Shown in pieces: positions 16,273-25,477 of a stretch of 64,000 nucleotides of DNA; positions within the stretch are counted from its first letter, which is position 1, and each line of letters starts with the position of its first letter. The DNA is taken from positions 1-64,000 of the forward strand of contig JBBRGJ010000001.1 in the NCBI GenBank assembly GCA_038240835.1, read 5' to 3'. The notes under the pieces are model-generated. The model was given only the letters and a program-made list of their open reading frames with translations. It did not search any database and was not told where the DNA came from. Source of the DNA: JBAXTE01 sp038240835 (GTDB taxonomy: Bacteria; Bacteroidota; Bacteroidia; Bacteroidales; WCHB1-69). Position numbers and translations under genes: made by a program.

Positions 16273-18345
16273 ATGAAAAAATTAATTCTATTGGTTTGTG
16301 CTTTTACAACAGTCTGTGTATTAGCTCAAAACACAAAAACGATAGGTTTAGCCAAAGGCTTAAAAGATAAAAGTATGAATGATAAAATTACACCTGAGTT
16401 TTTGTGGCAACTTGGTAGGGCTGGAGATATTAAGATTTCACCCGACGGAACAAAAGTCCTCTACGGAGTAACTACTTACAGCATTTCTGCAAACAAAGGA
16501 AACCGTGAATTGTATGTCATTTCTGTGGATGGTGGTGAACCTAAACGGTTGACAGAAACTCCAAACAGTGAATTCAACGCTATTTGGCGTCCCGATGGAA
16601 AAAAAATTGGATACATCTCTGCCGAAGGCGGAACTCCTCAAATTTGGGAGATGAATCCTGATGGAACCGAAAAAGTTAAAATTTCCAACATCGCCAGTGG
16701 CGTGAATGGATTTGCTTATTCGCCAACGATGAAAAATATTTTGTTTACGACGGAAGTGAAACTTGATGCAACAGTTCAAGATACTTATCCCGATTTGCCA
16801 GAAGCAAATGCGATGATTTACACCGAATTGATGTATCGCCACTGGGATGCGTGGTCGGATCAATCGTATAGCCATATTTTTGTTCTTTCTTACCCAATTC
16901 CTGCCGTTAATCAAGGCAAAGATATTATGCCAAACGAGAGATGGGACGCACCAATTACCCCAGATGGCGGAATGGAACAAGTTGCATGGGATAATACTGG
17001 AAATAAAATTGCCTATACGTCTAAAAAATCTTTTGGAAAAGAGTATGCTACATCAACTAATTCTGATATCTATTTGTATGATTTAGTGTCGGATAAAACC
17101 ACCAACATAAGTGCTCCTAATCCTGGATACGATATGGATCCTGTATTTTCTCCAGATGGAAAATATATTGTTTGGAATAGTATGAAAACAGCGGGTTTTG
17201 AGTCGGATAAGAAAAGAATCATCATCTATAATCTTGCGACTTCCAAAGCGGAAGATTTTTCGGCAAATTTTGATCAAAGTTCTTCCAGTTTTGTCTGGAG
17301 CAACGATAGCAAATCACTTTATTTCATCAGCGGTATTCATGCTACGTATCAATTGTATCAATTAGAAATTGGTAAGAAAAAAATAACTCAAATTACCCAA
17401 GGAAGACACGATTACACGGAATTGCAATTTGCTAAAAACAATAAATTGATTGGTTCAAAAATGTCGATGTCTATGCCTTCCGAAATTTTTTCGATAGAAG
17501 TAAAAACTGGCGTTGAAAAACAAATTTCGAATGTGAATACTGAAAAAATGGCAAGAGTGGCCAAAGGGAAAGTCGAAGAGCGTTGGATTGAAACTACCGA
17601 TGGCAAGAAAATGTTGACATGGGTTATCTATCCTCCAAATTTTGATCCTAACATAAAATATCCAACCTTGCTTTATACTCAAGGCGGACCTCAAAGTGCC
17701 ATCAGTCAATTTTGGTCGTATCGTTGGAATTTCCAAATTATGGCTGCCAATGGTTACATTATCGTTGCTCCTAACAGAAGAGGATTGCCAACATTTGGAC
17801 AGGAATGGAATGACCAAATTAGCCAAGATTATGGTGGCCAAAATCAAGTTGACTGTCTTACTGCCATCGATACTTTGTGTAAAGAACCATTTGTAAATAA
17901 AGATAAATTAGGTGCTGTGGGCGCCAGTTATGGTGGATTCTCTGTATATTGGTTGGCAGGAAATCATAACAAACGTTTCAAAGCATTTATCTCACATTGT
18001 GGCATGTTCAATTTCGAAAGTTGGTATGGCACTACCGAGGAATCTTTCTTTGCTAATCACGATTTAGGTGGTGCTTATTACAACAAAAATCGTCCAAAAA
18101 GTTACGATTTCTCTCCACATCGTTTCATCGGTAATTGGGATACTCCAATACTAGTAATTCATGGCGGAAACGACTTCAGAATCCCTTACACCGAAGGAAT
18201 GCAAGCATTTAATGCCGCTCAAATGAAAGATATTCCAAGTAAATTTTTGTTCTTCCCCGAGGAGTCACATTTTGTCCTAAAACCACAAAACTCGATTCTC
18301 TGGCAACGCGAATTTTTTAAATGGTTTGACTCTTATTTGAAATAA
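16273..18345 (+). CDS. S9 family dipeptidyl peptidase, DPP5-like
   Basis: This 690-residue periplasmic serine peptidase has a signal peptide ending at AQN (about residue 20). An N-terminal seven-bladed propeller (about 45-430) shows repeated ISPDGTKVLY-, WRPDGKKIGY- and FSPDGKYIVW-type blades. The C-terminal alpha/beta hydrolase has the nucleophile in VGASYGGFS, the Asp in HGGNDFRIP and the His in PEESHFVL. Length and order match Porphyromonas DPP5, which removes N-terminal dipeptides from oligopeptides. No neighbour suggests an operon. Confidence 0.92.
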   Translation: MKKLILLVCAFTTVCVLAQNTKTIGLAKGLKDKSMNDKITPEFLWQLGRAGDIKISPDGTKVLYGVTTYSISANKGNRELYVISVDGGEPKRLTETPNSEFNAIWRPDGKKIGYISAEGGTPQIWEMNPDGTEKVKISNIASGVNGFAYSPTMKNILFTTEVKLDATVQDTYPDLPEANAMIYTELMYRHWDAWSDQSYSHIFVLSYPIPAVNQGKDIMPNERWDAPITPDGGMEQVAWDNTGNKIAYTSKKSFGKEYATSTNSDIYLYDLVSDKTTNISAPNPGYDMDPVFSPDGKYIVWNSMKTAGFESDKKRIIIYNLATSKAEDFSANFDQSSSSFVWSNDSKSLYFISGIHATYQLYQLEIGKKKITQITQGRHDYTELQFAKNNKLIGSKMSMSMPSEIFSIEVKTGVEKQISNVNTEKMARVAKGKVEERWIETTDGKKMLTWVIYPPNFDPNIKYPTLLYTQGGPQSAISQFWSYRWNFQIMAANGYIIVAPNRRGLPTFGQEWNDQISQDYGGQNQVDCLTAIDTLCKEPFVNKDKLGAVGASYGGFSVYWLAGNHNKRFKAFISHCGMFNFESWYGTTEESFFANHDLGGAYYNKNRPKSYDFSPHRFIGNWDTPILVIHGGNDFRIPYTEGMQAFNAAQMKDIPSKFLFFPEESHFVLKPQNSILWQREFFKWFDSYLK

Positions 18346-18527
18346 AAAAAGATAAGCTTTCTGGGTGAGTTATGGATCTTCTGGTTCGTGTAGTTTATCC
18401 AAAAAAGTCTTCATTGTATAAACGTAAAATGGATTTCTGTTTTTGAGAGAAAACAATGAATATCCTTTTACTTGCAGATTAATTGTTTTAAAAATAGTTG
18501 GGCAAACCAAACAGGGAAAAAATGTGT
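18346..18527. other. 182-bp gap, nothing recognised
   Basis: No terminator hairpin, -7 box or repeat was recognised between the peptidase gene and the next gene. Confidence 0.5.
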
Positions 18528-19319
18528 ATGAAAAAATGGATGTTATTATTGTTGGTGGTTTTTGGCATGAATCAACTTTTTGCCGGATGGAAATTTATCG
18601 AAAAAAAGTCCAATCCACAAGGACTGACTTCGTTTGATACCATTGTTGTTCAGAATAATAAAATGCGCTCTGGCTCCAAAGAGGCAACTTATATCTACGA
18701 TTTGGATGGTCAGAAGATAACGGTTATGAATAACTTTTATCGTACTTATTGGACGGGAACTCCTGATCAATATAGAGAAGGTGTTTTGTCAGGATTGAAA
18801 GAACAAATCGAGCTAATTATTAATCGTTTACCGAAAGAGAAACAGGTTGAATCGAGAGCAAAATTAGAGGGGATAATGCAAGAAATGCAAAATCCGACCG
18901 CTGGTAAATCGGCTGGAATCGTAGTGGATGTGAAAAAAATTATTGACAAAATCATGATTTTGGGATACAATACTCAACGATACGAATTTTGGATTGAGGG
19001 GAAAAAGAAACTTTCCATTTGGGTGTCCGAGAAAATATTAATCAACAACGATTTTAATTTGGTGAAATTCGGACAGCTTATGCAACGGTTGATGTCTAAC
19101 AATCCTAAGTTAGCGATAAAATCATCGGCTCAGTACATTGATGTGCTTAAAAAAGGTTATCCATTAAAAACAATAGAATACCTTGGAGGCGGAGAGATTG
19201 CCAGCGAATTGGTTTTTGCTAAAAAAGGAAATTATTCCAACTCTTTATTTGCGCCCTCATCTCAATTTAAAATCGTTCCTCTTGCTACACTTATTAAATC
19301 TATGAAAATAAAAGGATAA
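18528..19319 (+). CDS. Exported DUF4412-like protein
   Basis: From the ATG at 18528 the product has 263 residues with a signal peptide ending FAG (about residue 19). The beginning of the mature part, WKFIEKKSNPQ...FDTIVVQNNKMRS...YIYDLDGQKITVMN, resembles the DUF4412 pattern, in which an exported beta-rich domain has a conserved (M/I)R..., I-D-L-D/N...I-T-x(I/M) arrangement. The middle (about 80-150) is helical and charged. Function is unknown. It lies 7 bp before the next gene and probably shares its transcript. Confidence 0.6.
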   Translation: MKKWMLLLLVVFGMNQLFAGWKFIEKKSNPQGLTSFDTIVVQNNKMRSGSKEATYIYDLDGQKITVMNNFYRTYWTGTPDQYREGVLSGLKEQIELIINRLPKEKQVESRAKLEGIMQEMQNPTAGKSAGIVVDVKKIIDKIMILGYNTQRYEFWIEGKKKLSIWVSEKILINNDFNLVKFGQLMQRLMSNNPKLAIKSSAQYIDVLKKGYPLKTIEYLGGGEIASELVFAKKGNYSNSLFAPSSQFKIVPLATLIKSMKIKG

Positions 19320-19326
19320 TATAGAA

Positions 19327-20061
19327 ATGAAAAAGTTAAATTTAATAATCCTATTAATCTCAATTTTTTACCTGAATTATAGTTTCGCTCAATGCCCCAG
19401 AGGAAGAGTAAATAGTGCTAACTGTTGCGGAGCTCATTACGATGCCAATAAAAACTTTATTTGTGATTACTCTGAAGTAAAAACAGTGGTGGAATCTGAA
19501 AAAGAGCCAGAAAAAGAGGTAAAAAAAGTTGAGGTCGTATCTGTTGAAAAAAATCTAACTGTGGCTCAGCACGATAAATCAAAATCGTGTGCTGGTTGTA
19601 AACATAAATGTTCAGAATCATCGGAGAACGTTGAAGCAGTTGCCTCTTCGGAAGAGGATGAGTTCAAATCGATGGATGAAGAGGTAGATACTACTTCTGT
19701 TACGGCTACGGAGCTCGAAGCAATTGATAAACCGAAAGAAAAACCATATAGTTTGATTTTTATCTCTCTACTTACCTTTGGACTATATGCATTTACATGG
19801 GCATTGGCTAAATTAAAAAAGATTAAACTATCCTTACACCGTAAGATTTGGAATGTAATTTTGTTCCTGACTTTTTTGGTCTCTTGCCTTTTCGGGTTTT
19901 TCCTCGTAATCCAACTTAATTATGATTTCGTAATGGATTGGTATAAAACTCTCATTTATTGGCATGTTCAATTTGGTATTGCTATGACCATTATTGCTTT
20001 CTTTCACGCAATATGGCACACCAAATATTACATCAATATGTTCAAACAGAAAAAGAATTAA
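19327..20061 (+). CDS. Exported Cys-rich protein with three membrane helices
   Basis: The 244-residue product begins with a signal peptide (ending SFAQ, about residue 21), then CPRGRVNSANCCGAHYDANKNFICDYSE, written here in pieces: CPRGRVNSANCC then DANKNFICDYS, a compact Cys pattern with a Dx(N/D)xNxxCD calcium-loop-like part. A second pair, CAGCKHKC, lies near residue 98. An acidic low-complexity linker leads to three helices (about 138-158, 172-195, 210-230). The last has HVQFGIAMTIIAFFHAIWH, with His residues spaced as in cytochrome b561/DUF4405-like haem proteins. A membrane redox protein with an exported metal-binding head is plausible but not certain. It follows the DUF4412-like gene by 7 bp. 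Confidence 0.5.
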   Translation: MKKLNLIILLISIFYLNYSFAQCPRGRVNSANCCGAHYDANKNFICDYSEVKTVVESEKEPEKEVKKVEVVSVEKNLTVAQHDKSKSCAGCKHKCSESSENVEAVASSEEDEFKSMDEEVDTTSVTATELEAIDKPKEKPYSLIFISLLTFGLYAFTWALAKLKKIKLSLHRKIWNVILFLTFLVSCLFGFFLVIQLNYDFVMDWYKTLIYWHVQFGIAMTIIAFFHAIWHTKYYINMFKQKKN

Positions 20062-20081
20062 ATTCAAGTTCAACACTGAGA

Positions 20082-20138
20082 CATTTATCTACCAGCTTGC
20101 TAGGTAGATTTATCTAACAGCTTGCTGGTAGACTAAGA
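20082..20138 (+). repeat. Two tandem CTACCAGCTTGC hairpin repeats
   Basis: Two units with the form ATTTATCTAnCAGCTTGCTnGGTAGA lie head to tail. The second forms part of CAGC-TT-GCTG. Each unit is followed by GACTAAGATT-like sequence, as in the other eight copies seen in the window. Confidence 0.8.
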
Positions 20139-20436
20139 TTTCTGTATTTTTCTTCCTTTGTGAAACTTTGTGAAACTTTGTGTCTTCTTTGTGTCACTTT
20201 GTGTAATAGCATAAACTTTTCAGCTATGCCACAAAATACACAAAGAAGGCACAAAAGACACAAAGACCACTTTTTTCTTACTTCTTACTTTTTATTTCTT
20301 ATTATTTCTTACTTCATTTCACGTTTCACTTTTCACGTTTTGTTCACTGAGCCTGTCGAAGTGCACCTTCTTCTTCTTCTTCCTCTTCCTCACTTCTATT
20401 TTAATGTTAATATTTCAACCTAAACACATTTTTTCG

Positions 20437-20444
20437 TAAATTTG
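20437..20444 (+). promoter_or_regulatory. -7 box TAAATTTG of topB
   Basis: It matches TAnnTTTG and ends 19 bp before the ATG at 20464. A weak TTTC lies 20 bp upstream in the -33 position. Confidence 0.55.
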
Positions 20445-20463
20445 TCAAAATTGAAAGTCTATA

Positions 20464-22776
20464 ATGAAAGTCTGTATTGCCGAAAAACCAAGTGTCGCCA
20501 AAGAAATTGCCCGTATATTGGGTGCAAATTCGCGTAAAGATGGTTTTTTTGAAGGCAACGATTATCAGGTCACATGGACTTATGGCCATTTGTGTACGCT
20601 GAAAAGTCCTGATGATTATACCGATCAGTGGAAAAGATGGGATCTCTATGCACTTCCAATGATTCCAACTCGTTTTGGTCTTAAATTGATCGCAAACGAA
20701 GGATCCATCAAACAGTTTAAAGTAATAGAAACTCTTTTAAATTCCTGTGATGAGGTGATAAACTGCGGGGATGCTGGAATTGAAGGAGAACTTATTCAGC
20801 GGTGGGTATTGGCAAAGGCACAATGTACAAAACCTCTCAAACGACTTTGGATATCTTCGCTAACGGACGAAGCCATTAAAGAGGGTTTTACAAAGTTAAA
20901 ACAGGGCAGCGACTTCGATTTATTGTATGCTGCCGGAAATGCCCGTGCCATCAGCGACTGGATTTTGGGAATGAATGCCAGCAGACTTTATACACTCAAA
21001 TATGCCAATGGTAAAGGCGTGTTGTCGGTTGGAAGAGTGCAAACTCCTACATTAGCGCTGCTTGTGCGACGATTTGAAGAGATTCACAATTTTGTTCCAA
21101 AGATCTATTGGGAACTCAAAACTACTTATAGAGAAGTCCTTTTTAATTCTACCAAGGGACGATATGATACGCAGGAAGATGCAGTTGCTGTATTAGAGAA
21201 AATTAAAAGTCATGAGTTTGAAATTGTCTCTTTTGAAAAGAAAAAAGGAACGGAGCAACCTCCTAAACTTTTCGATTTAACCTCTCTTCAAGTGGAGTGT
21301 AATAAGAAATTTAGCTTTTCGGCAGAAGATACGTTGAAATATATTCAATCGCTCTACGAGAAGAAATTGGTGAGTTACCCAAGGGTTGATACCACTTTTT
21401 TGCCCTTAGATGTCTATCCGAAAATTGAGGGAATTCTGAGAAATATGACACCCTACGCCAATGTAATTGCCCCACTGTTGGGGAAACCTATTCGAAAGAG
21501 TAAAAAGGTTTTTGATGATAAAAAAATCACCGATCACCACGCTGTTATTCCCACAGGAGTAGCGCCAACGTCGGGATTACAACTTTACGAGAAACAAGTA
21601 TATGATCTAATTGCCAAACGTTTTATCGCCGTTTTCTACCCCGATTGTATTGTGTCGAATACTACTGTCATTGGCGATGTGGTGGGAACGGAGTTTAAAG
21701 CGACTGGAAAAGAGATTTTGGAAGATGGTTGGCGTGTACTTTATCCTAAAAAAGAGTTGGATAAAGAGGAGGGTGACAGCGATGAGGAACAATTGATGCC
21801 AACTTTTGTCAAAGGAGAACGTGGACCGCATGAACCCGATTTTTTTGAAAAACAGACTCAACCTCCAAAACTACACACCGAAGCTACTTTGCTTAGAGCG
21901 ATGGAAACTGCTGGTAAACAAGTGGATGACGATGAACTGCGTGATTTGATGAAAGAGAATGGAATTGGAAGACCTTCCACTCGAGCAAATATTATTGAAA
22001 CTCTTTTTAGACGGAAATATGTAGTCAGAGAGAAGAAGAATTTAGTTCCTACACAAACGGGAATACAATTGATTAATACCATTCAAAATGAGTTGCTTAA
22101 GTCGGCGGAACTTACTGGAATTTGGGAGAAAAAACTTCGCCAAATTGAACGGGGTGAGTACGATGCAAAGATGTTTTTGGATGAGATGAAACTGATGGTG
22201 GCTCAATTGGTTGCAGATGTGAAAAATGAACACTATTTTGTGATAAATATCGAACAGGATGAGGTTAAAAAAGAGGCTCCCGAAGCGAAGTCAAAAACTC
22301 CTGCAAGCTCCAAAGCCAATGAAGATACTCGTTGTCCAAAATGCAAAAAAGGCAATATTTTAAAAGGAAAATCTGCTTTTGGTTGCAGTGAGTATAAATC
22401 AGGGTGCGATTTTAAAATTGAATTTGAGCAAATGGGAAAAACCCTCACCGATAAACAGATTCTTACGTTGATTTCTAAAGGGAAATCTCCCAAAATAAAA
22501 GGATTTGAAATTGAAGGGAAAAAAGCGAATGGTGTAATTGTTTTAGATTCATCATTTCATGCAAAATTTGAAGCCGACTCGGAGGAAAAAAGTCAAGTGC
22601 CCAAGAAATTAGTCTGCCCAAAATGCGGAAAAGGGGAGATGCTCAAAGGCAAATCTGCATACGGCTGCAGCCACTTCCGCGAAGGATGCAATTTTGTTGT
22701 CTCATTTGATAAGCTAGGAGAAAAAACACCTACTCAAAAAGAACTGGATGAATTGTTCAAAACAGAACATAGATAG
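20464..22776 (+). CDS. topB: DNA topoisomerase III
   Basis: This type IA topoisomerase relaxes and decatenates DNA through a transient 5'-phosphotyrosine link. The 770-residue protein starts with the Toprim domain (KVCIAEKPSVAKEIARILG; acidic cluster in GDAGIEGELIQRW). The catalytic Tyr lies in LVSYPRVDTTFLP, and the conserved GIGRPSTRANIIETL loop is near residue 500. The C-terminus carries two Cys4-type zinc-ribbon repeats, each of the form CPKCxKGxxLKGKSAxGCSxxxxGC, at about residues 620-650 and 720-745. The gene stands alone behind its own -7 box. Its stop codon lies inside a direct repeat that recurs downstream. Confidence 0.95.
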   Translation: MKVCIAEKPSVAKEIARILGANSRKDGFFEGNDYQVTWTYGHLCTLKSPDDYTDQWKRWDLYALPMIPTRFGLKLIANEGSIKQFKVIETLLNSCDEVINCGDAGIEGELIQRWVLAKAQCTKPLKRLWISSLTDEAIKEGFTKLKQGSDFDLLYAAGNARAISDWILGMNASRLYTLKYANGKGVLSVGRVQTPTLALLVRRFEEIHNFVPKIYWELKTTYREVLFNSTKGRYDTQEDAVAVLEKIKSHEFEIVSFEKKKGTEQPPKLFDLTSLQVECNKKFSFSAEDTLKYIQSLYEKKLVSYPRVDTTFLPLDVYPKIEGILRNMTPYANVIAPLLGKPIRKSKKVFDDKKITDHHAVIPTGVAPTSGLQLYEKQVYDLIAKRFIAVFYPDCIVSNTTVIGDVVGTEFKATGKEILEDGWRVLYPKKELDKEEGDSDEEQLMPTFVKGERGPHEPDFFEKQTQPPKLHTEATLLRAMETAGKQVDDDELRDLMKENGIGRPSTRANIIETLFRRKYVVREKKNLVPTQTGIQLINTIQNELLKSAELTGIWEKKLRQIERGEYDAKMFLDEMKLMVAQLVADVKNEHYFVINIEQDEVKKEAPEAKSKTPASSKANEDTRCPKCKKGNILKGKSAFGCSEYKSGCDFKIEFEQMGKTLTDKQILTLISKGKSPKIKGFEIEGKKANGVIVLDSSFHAKFEADSEEKSQVPKKLVCPKCGKGEMLKGKSAYGCSHFREGCNFVVSFDKLGEKTPTQKELDELFKTEHR

Positions 22777-22940
22777 CAATTGAACGCGGATTTTTTTGGG
22801 GAATAGAGATAGCAGAGAACGCGGATGACGCGGATTTCTTATGATGAACGCGGATTTCTTTTTTTGGATGTTTGAGGATTTTTAGATAGCAATTGAACGC
22901 GGATGACGCTGATTTCTTATGATTAACGCGGATTTTTTTT
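22771..22940 (+). repeat. Imperfect GAACGCGGAT repeat array overlapping the topB stop
   Basis: AGATAGCAATTGAACGCGGA occurs at 22771 and again at 22884. The first copy contains the TAG stop of topB. GAACGCGGAT or AACGCGGAT units recur five times with GATTTCTTATGA between. Confidence 0.75.
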
Positions 22941-23635
22941 TGAATGGGCACAAGTTGATCAAAGGTTCTTCGCTATTTTGGTGTTTGCCTGCACTCAGAT
23001 AATCAGATCACTATTTCGCCACTAAGCCATTTATCTACCAGCTTGCGAGGTAGACCAAGATTACTTAAGTTTTTTTGTCACACTCATTCTCCGCGGCGAA
23101 GTGAAGTGTCTCCACCCAAGGCTCTTCTTTATTCTTAATTCTGTATTCTTACTTCTTTCTTTCTTCTCCTTCTTCTTTTCACCTTTCACGGAAAACCGTT
23201 TCACCTTCTTATTTCTTACTTCTGTATTCTTTCTTCTTTCTTCTTCGTTTCACTCCCGATAGGGTTCAGGGTTCATGGTGCAGGGTTCAGGGTTTGGTTT
23301 TAGTTCTACTTTATTACACGTTCTTCTTGTTTATTGAATTCTTCCTTCCTCTTCTTCTTCTTCTTCATTTCACCTTTGGTCACTGAGCCTGTCGAAGTGC
23401 ACTTTTCACGTTTTACCACTAAGGCATTTATCTACCAGCATGCTAGGTAGACTAAGAACACTAAGATTCATTTATCTACCAGCCTGCTAGGTAGACTAAG
23501 ATTTCTTTTCTTCTGTATTCTTTCTTCTTTTTCTTTTTGTCACACTGAGCCTGTCGAAGTGCACCTCCCACCCTTTGGTCACTGAGCCTGTCGAAGTGCA
23601 CCTTTCACCTTTCACCTTTCACCCTTCCTCTTTCC
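22777..23635. repeat. 859-bp intergenic repeat mosaic
   Basis: No gene is seen. 22778-22940 is a run of imperfect GAACGCGGAT repeats with GATTTCTTATGA spacers. Hairpin repeats lie at 23028-23062, 23425-23457 and 23469-23501. CACTGAGCCTGTCGAAGTGCAC occurs at 23381, 23543 and 23580. A GGTTCAGGG-rich stretch followed by TTTTAGTTCTACTTTATTAC (about 23265-23340) recurs at 52865-52930. Pyrimidine-rich filler joins them. This is the densest repeat cluster of the window after 26.7-27.8 kb. Confidence 0.8.
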
Positions 23636-25441
23636 CTATCGAAAAACTCCCTTCTTCACCGTCATCAATAAATCCAACGTAATTTGTTCTGGAACTCTAA
23701 TCACAGGATATACATTGAAAACTTTGTCCCAGTAAGGCGTTTTTTTATAAAACCAGTTGTAAATGCCATATTGATTGTCTCTAAAAAGAGTGTCATTTTT
23801 TATCTTTGTTTCAAATTCTAGTTTAAGCGCTGGGTCTTTTTCCATCATTTCGCGCATCATTTTCTCCATTACGTAAGATTCTGCGTACTCTTTTTGTTCA
23901 AAATAGATGTTGAAAAATCCCCATTGCAGAAATGAATCTGGGGAATCGGGCTCAAACATGTGGGCAACTAGTTTTAATCTCAGTTGTGATACGGGGACAA
24001 TGATGGAGCCTTTTGGAATCATCACATCTTGCTTGTACATGGAGTTTATCTGACTTTTTACAGTTTGTCTGCCTTCTGAACTGTTGCCACTCAACTCAAT
24101 TTTATCGAAAACGGTGACCTCTCCCGGAATGGTAATGTCTGCTTTTGTTCTGAAATACTCTATTTTATGAATGTCTAAAAGCTCTCCAACAAAAGTGATT
24201 TCCGGAGGAATAACGTAGGCGTATGGAAGTGTAACTTGAGATTCTACTTTTAAAGCACGATAATAGGGGATGGAAAAATTCTCGTTTCGAGTATTATCAT
24301 ATTTAAACCAGTTTCCACCCGTAAGATCGCTCTTGTCCACATCGTAATGCACTCCCTTGAAAGTAGTCATGATGGAATCGCCACTTGGGACAAATTTTAT
24401 TGGAAATGGAGCATTGAAAAACTCTTTAGAAACCATCGATTCATCCGCTCTTTTGTTTAAAAACTGAAGGGTGAATTTCTCTTTTTTGAATATCTTTAGC
24501 GACTCCATTATTAGTTCATAAGTGGCAAATACTCGCGTTTTATACGGTTTTAGCATGTGTGTTTCAATTAGCATACAACCTCTGTTACGAGCCGCTGCAT
24601 AACCATTCATCAACTTTATTGGCGAAACATAATTAATTAATCCACTTCGGGGATCGTGCCAACTTTTGAAAATTACGTATGGAAATATGGGGTATCCAAG
24701 GGAATCCATTTTTGGCTCTACTTGCTGAATGTATTTGGTCTCCAACCATTTGGATTGCTCTAAATCCATATTGCCAGAAGTTTCTAAACTGTAAGTGATA
24801 GCGTATTGATAATCAGCTCCATCGGTAGTGTGGCAATCAAAAAGGAAATCGGGATTCCATTTGTTGTACATTTTTAACCAATGTTTCATCTCTATGGCGT
24901 CTGCCTTCAGGTAATCCCGGTTTAAATTGTAATTTGCTGCCGTTGTCCGCCAGCCCATCTCCTTGGGACCATTTTGGTTGATTCGATTGTGAGCGCCCCA
25001 TCTTTCGTGACCATCTACGTTGAAAATAGGAATAAATAAAATGGTGATATCATCCAATAACTCAATATTTTTCTTCTTAAAAATTAGGTCTCTAATGAGC
25101 ATAAAACCTGCATCTTTTCCATCAGGTTCACCCGGATGCACGCACGCTTGAATCAACACCACCACTCTTCCCGATTTCTTAATGCTGATGGGATTGGTAT
25201 AAAAATCCTTGTCGATGATCAGCATTGGAATATCCTTGCCCCGCGCAGACTCGCCAATAGAGACCATGTTCACCATTTTTGATTTTTCCTCCAACTCCTT
25301 GCAATAATCAACGGTGGCTTTATATGTAGGCGTTTCCAAAAAATCGGAACTTTCAAAATAGGTAGGGGATATGTCACCTTTTTGTTGACAAAACACAAAT
25401 AGAGGATAAATTAAAAGTAAGATTGCAATTGTTTTTTTCAT
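23636..25441 (-). CDS. Secreted M14 family zinc carboxypeptidase
   Basis: The 601-residue protein starts at the ATG at 25441; an in-frame TTG two codons upstream is less likely. A signal peptide ends FVFCQQ (about residue 19). The zinc ligands His-x2-Glu are in HPGEPDGKDAG, a third zinc His lies in FDCHTTDGADYQY, and the catalytic Glu is probably in LIETHMLKP. N-terminal about 25-330 is the M14 catalytic domain, and the remaining 270 residues are beta-rich accessory sequence. It should trim C-terminal residues from peptides or peptidoglycan fragments in the periplasm or outside. It lies next to, but opposite in role to, the ATPase gene 36 bp upstream. Confidence 0.9.
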   Translation of the reverse strand: MKKTIAILLLIYPLFVFCQQKGDISPTYFESSDFLETPTYKATVDYCKELEEKSKMVNMVSIGESARGKDIPMLIIDKDFYTNPISIKKSGRVVVLIQACVHPGEPDGKDAGFMLIRDLIFKKKNIELLDDITILFIPIFNVDGHERWGAHNRINQNGPKEMGWRTTAANYNLNRDYLKADAIEMKHWLKMYNKWNPDFLFDCHTTDGADYQYAITYSLETSGNMDLEQSKWLETKYIQQVEPKMDSLGYPIFPYVIFKSWHDPRSGLINYVSPIKLMNGYAAARNRGCMLIETHMLKPYKTRVFATYELIMESLKIFKKEKFTLQFLNKRADESMVSKEFFNAPFPIKFVPSGDSIMTTFKGVHYDVDKSDLTGGNWFKYDNTRNENFSIPYYRALKVESQVTLPYAYVIPPEITFVGELLDIHKIEYFRTKADITIPGEVTVFDKIELSGNSSEGRQTVKSQINSMYKQDVMIPKGSIIVPVSQLRLKLVAHMFEPDSPDSFLQWGFFNIYFEQKEYAESYVMEKMMREMMEKDPALKLEFETKIKNDTLFRDNQYGIYNWFYKKTPYWDKVFNVYPVIRVPEQITLDLLMTVKKGVFR

Positions 25442-25477
25442 GTTCAAATTATTTTTTAAAGCTGATTTTTTTTGAGA

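Larger units (their letters stand above)
20062..20463. repeat. 402-bp intergenic repeat region
   Basis: No gene is seen. Two hairpin repeats occur in tandem (20082-20138), then a palindromic element (about 20152-20265) with a CTTTGTG-rich arm, a small central hairpin ATAGC/GCTAT (20206-20210 with 20223-20227) and an ACACAAAG-rich arm. CACTGAGCCTGTCGAAGTG lies at 20345-20363. The region ends in the topB promoter. Confidence 0.75.

Noticed and set aside
20160..20423. Short hydrophobic open frame before topB
   Set aside because: It is made of CTTTGTG and pyrimidine-rich repeat sequence.
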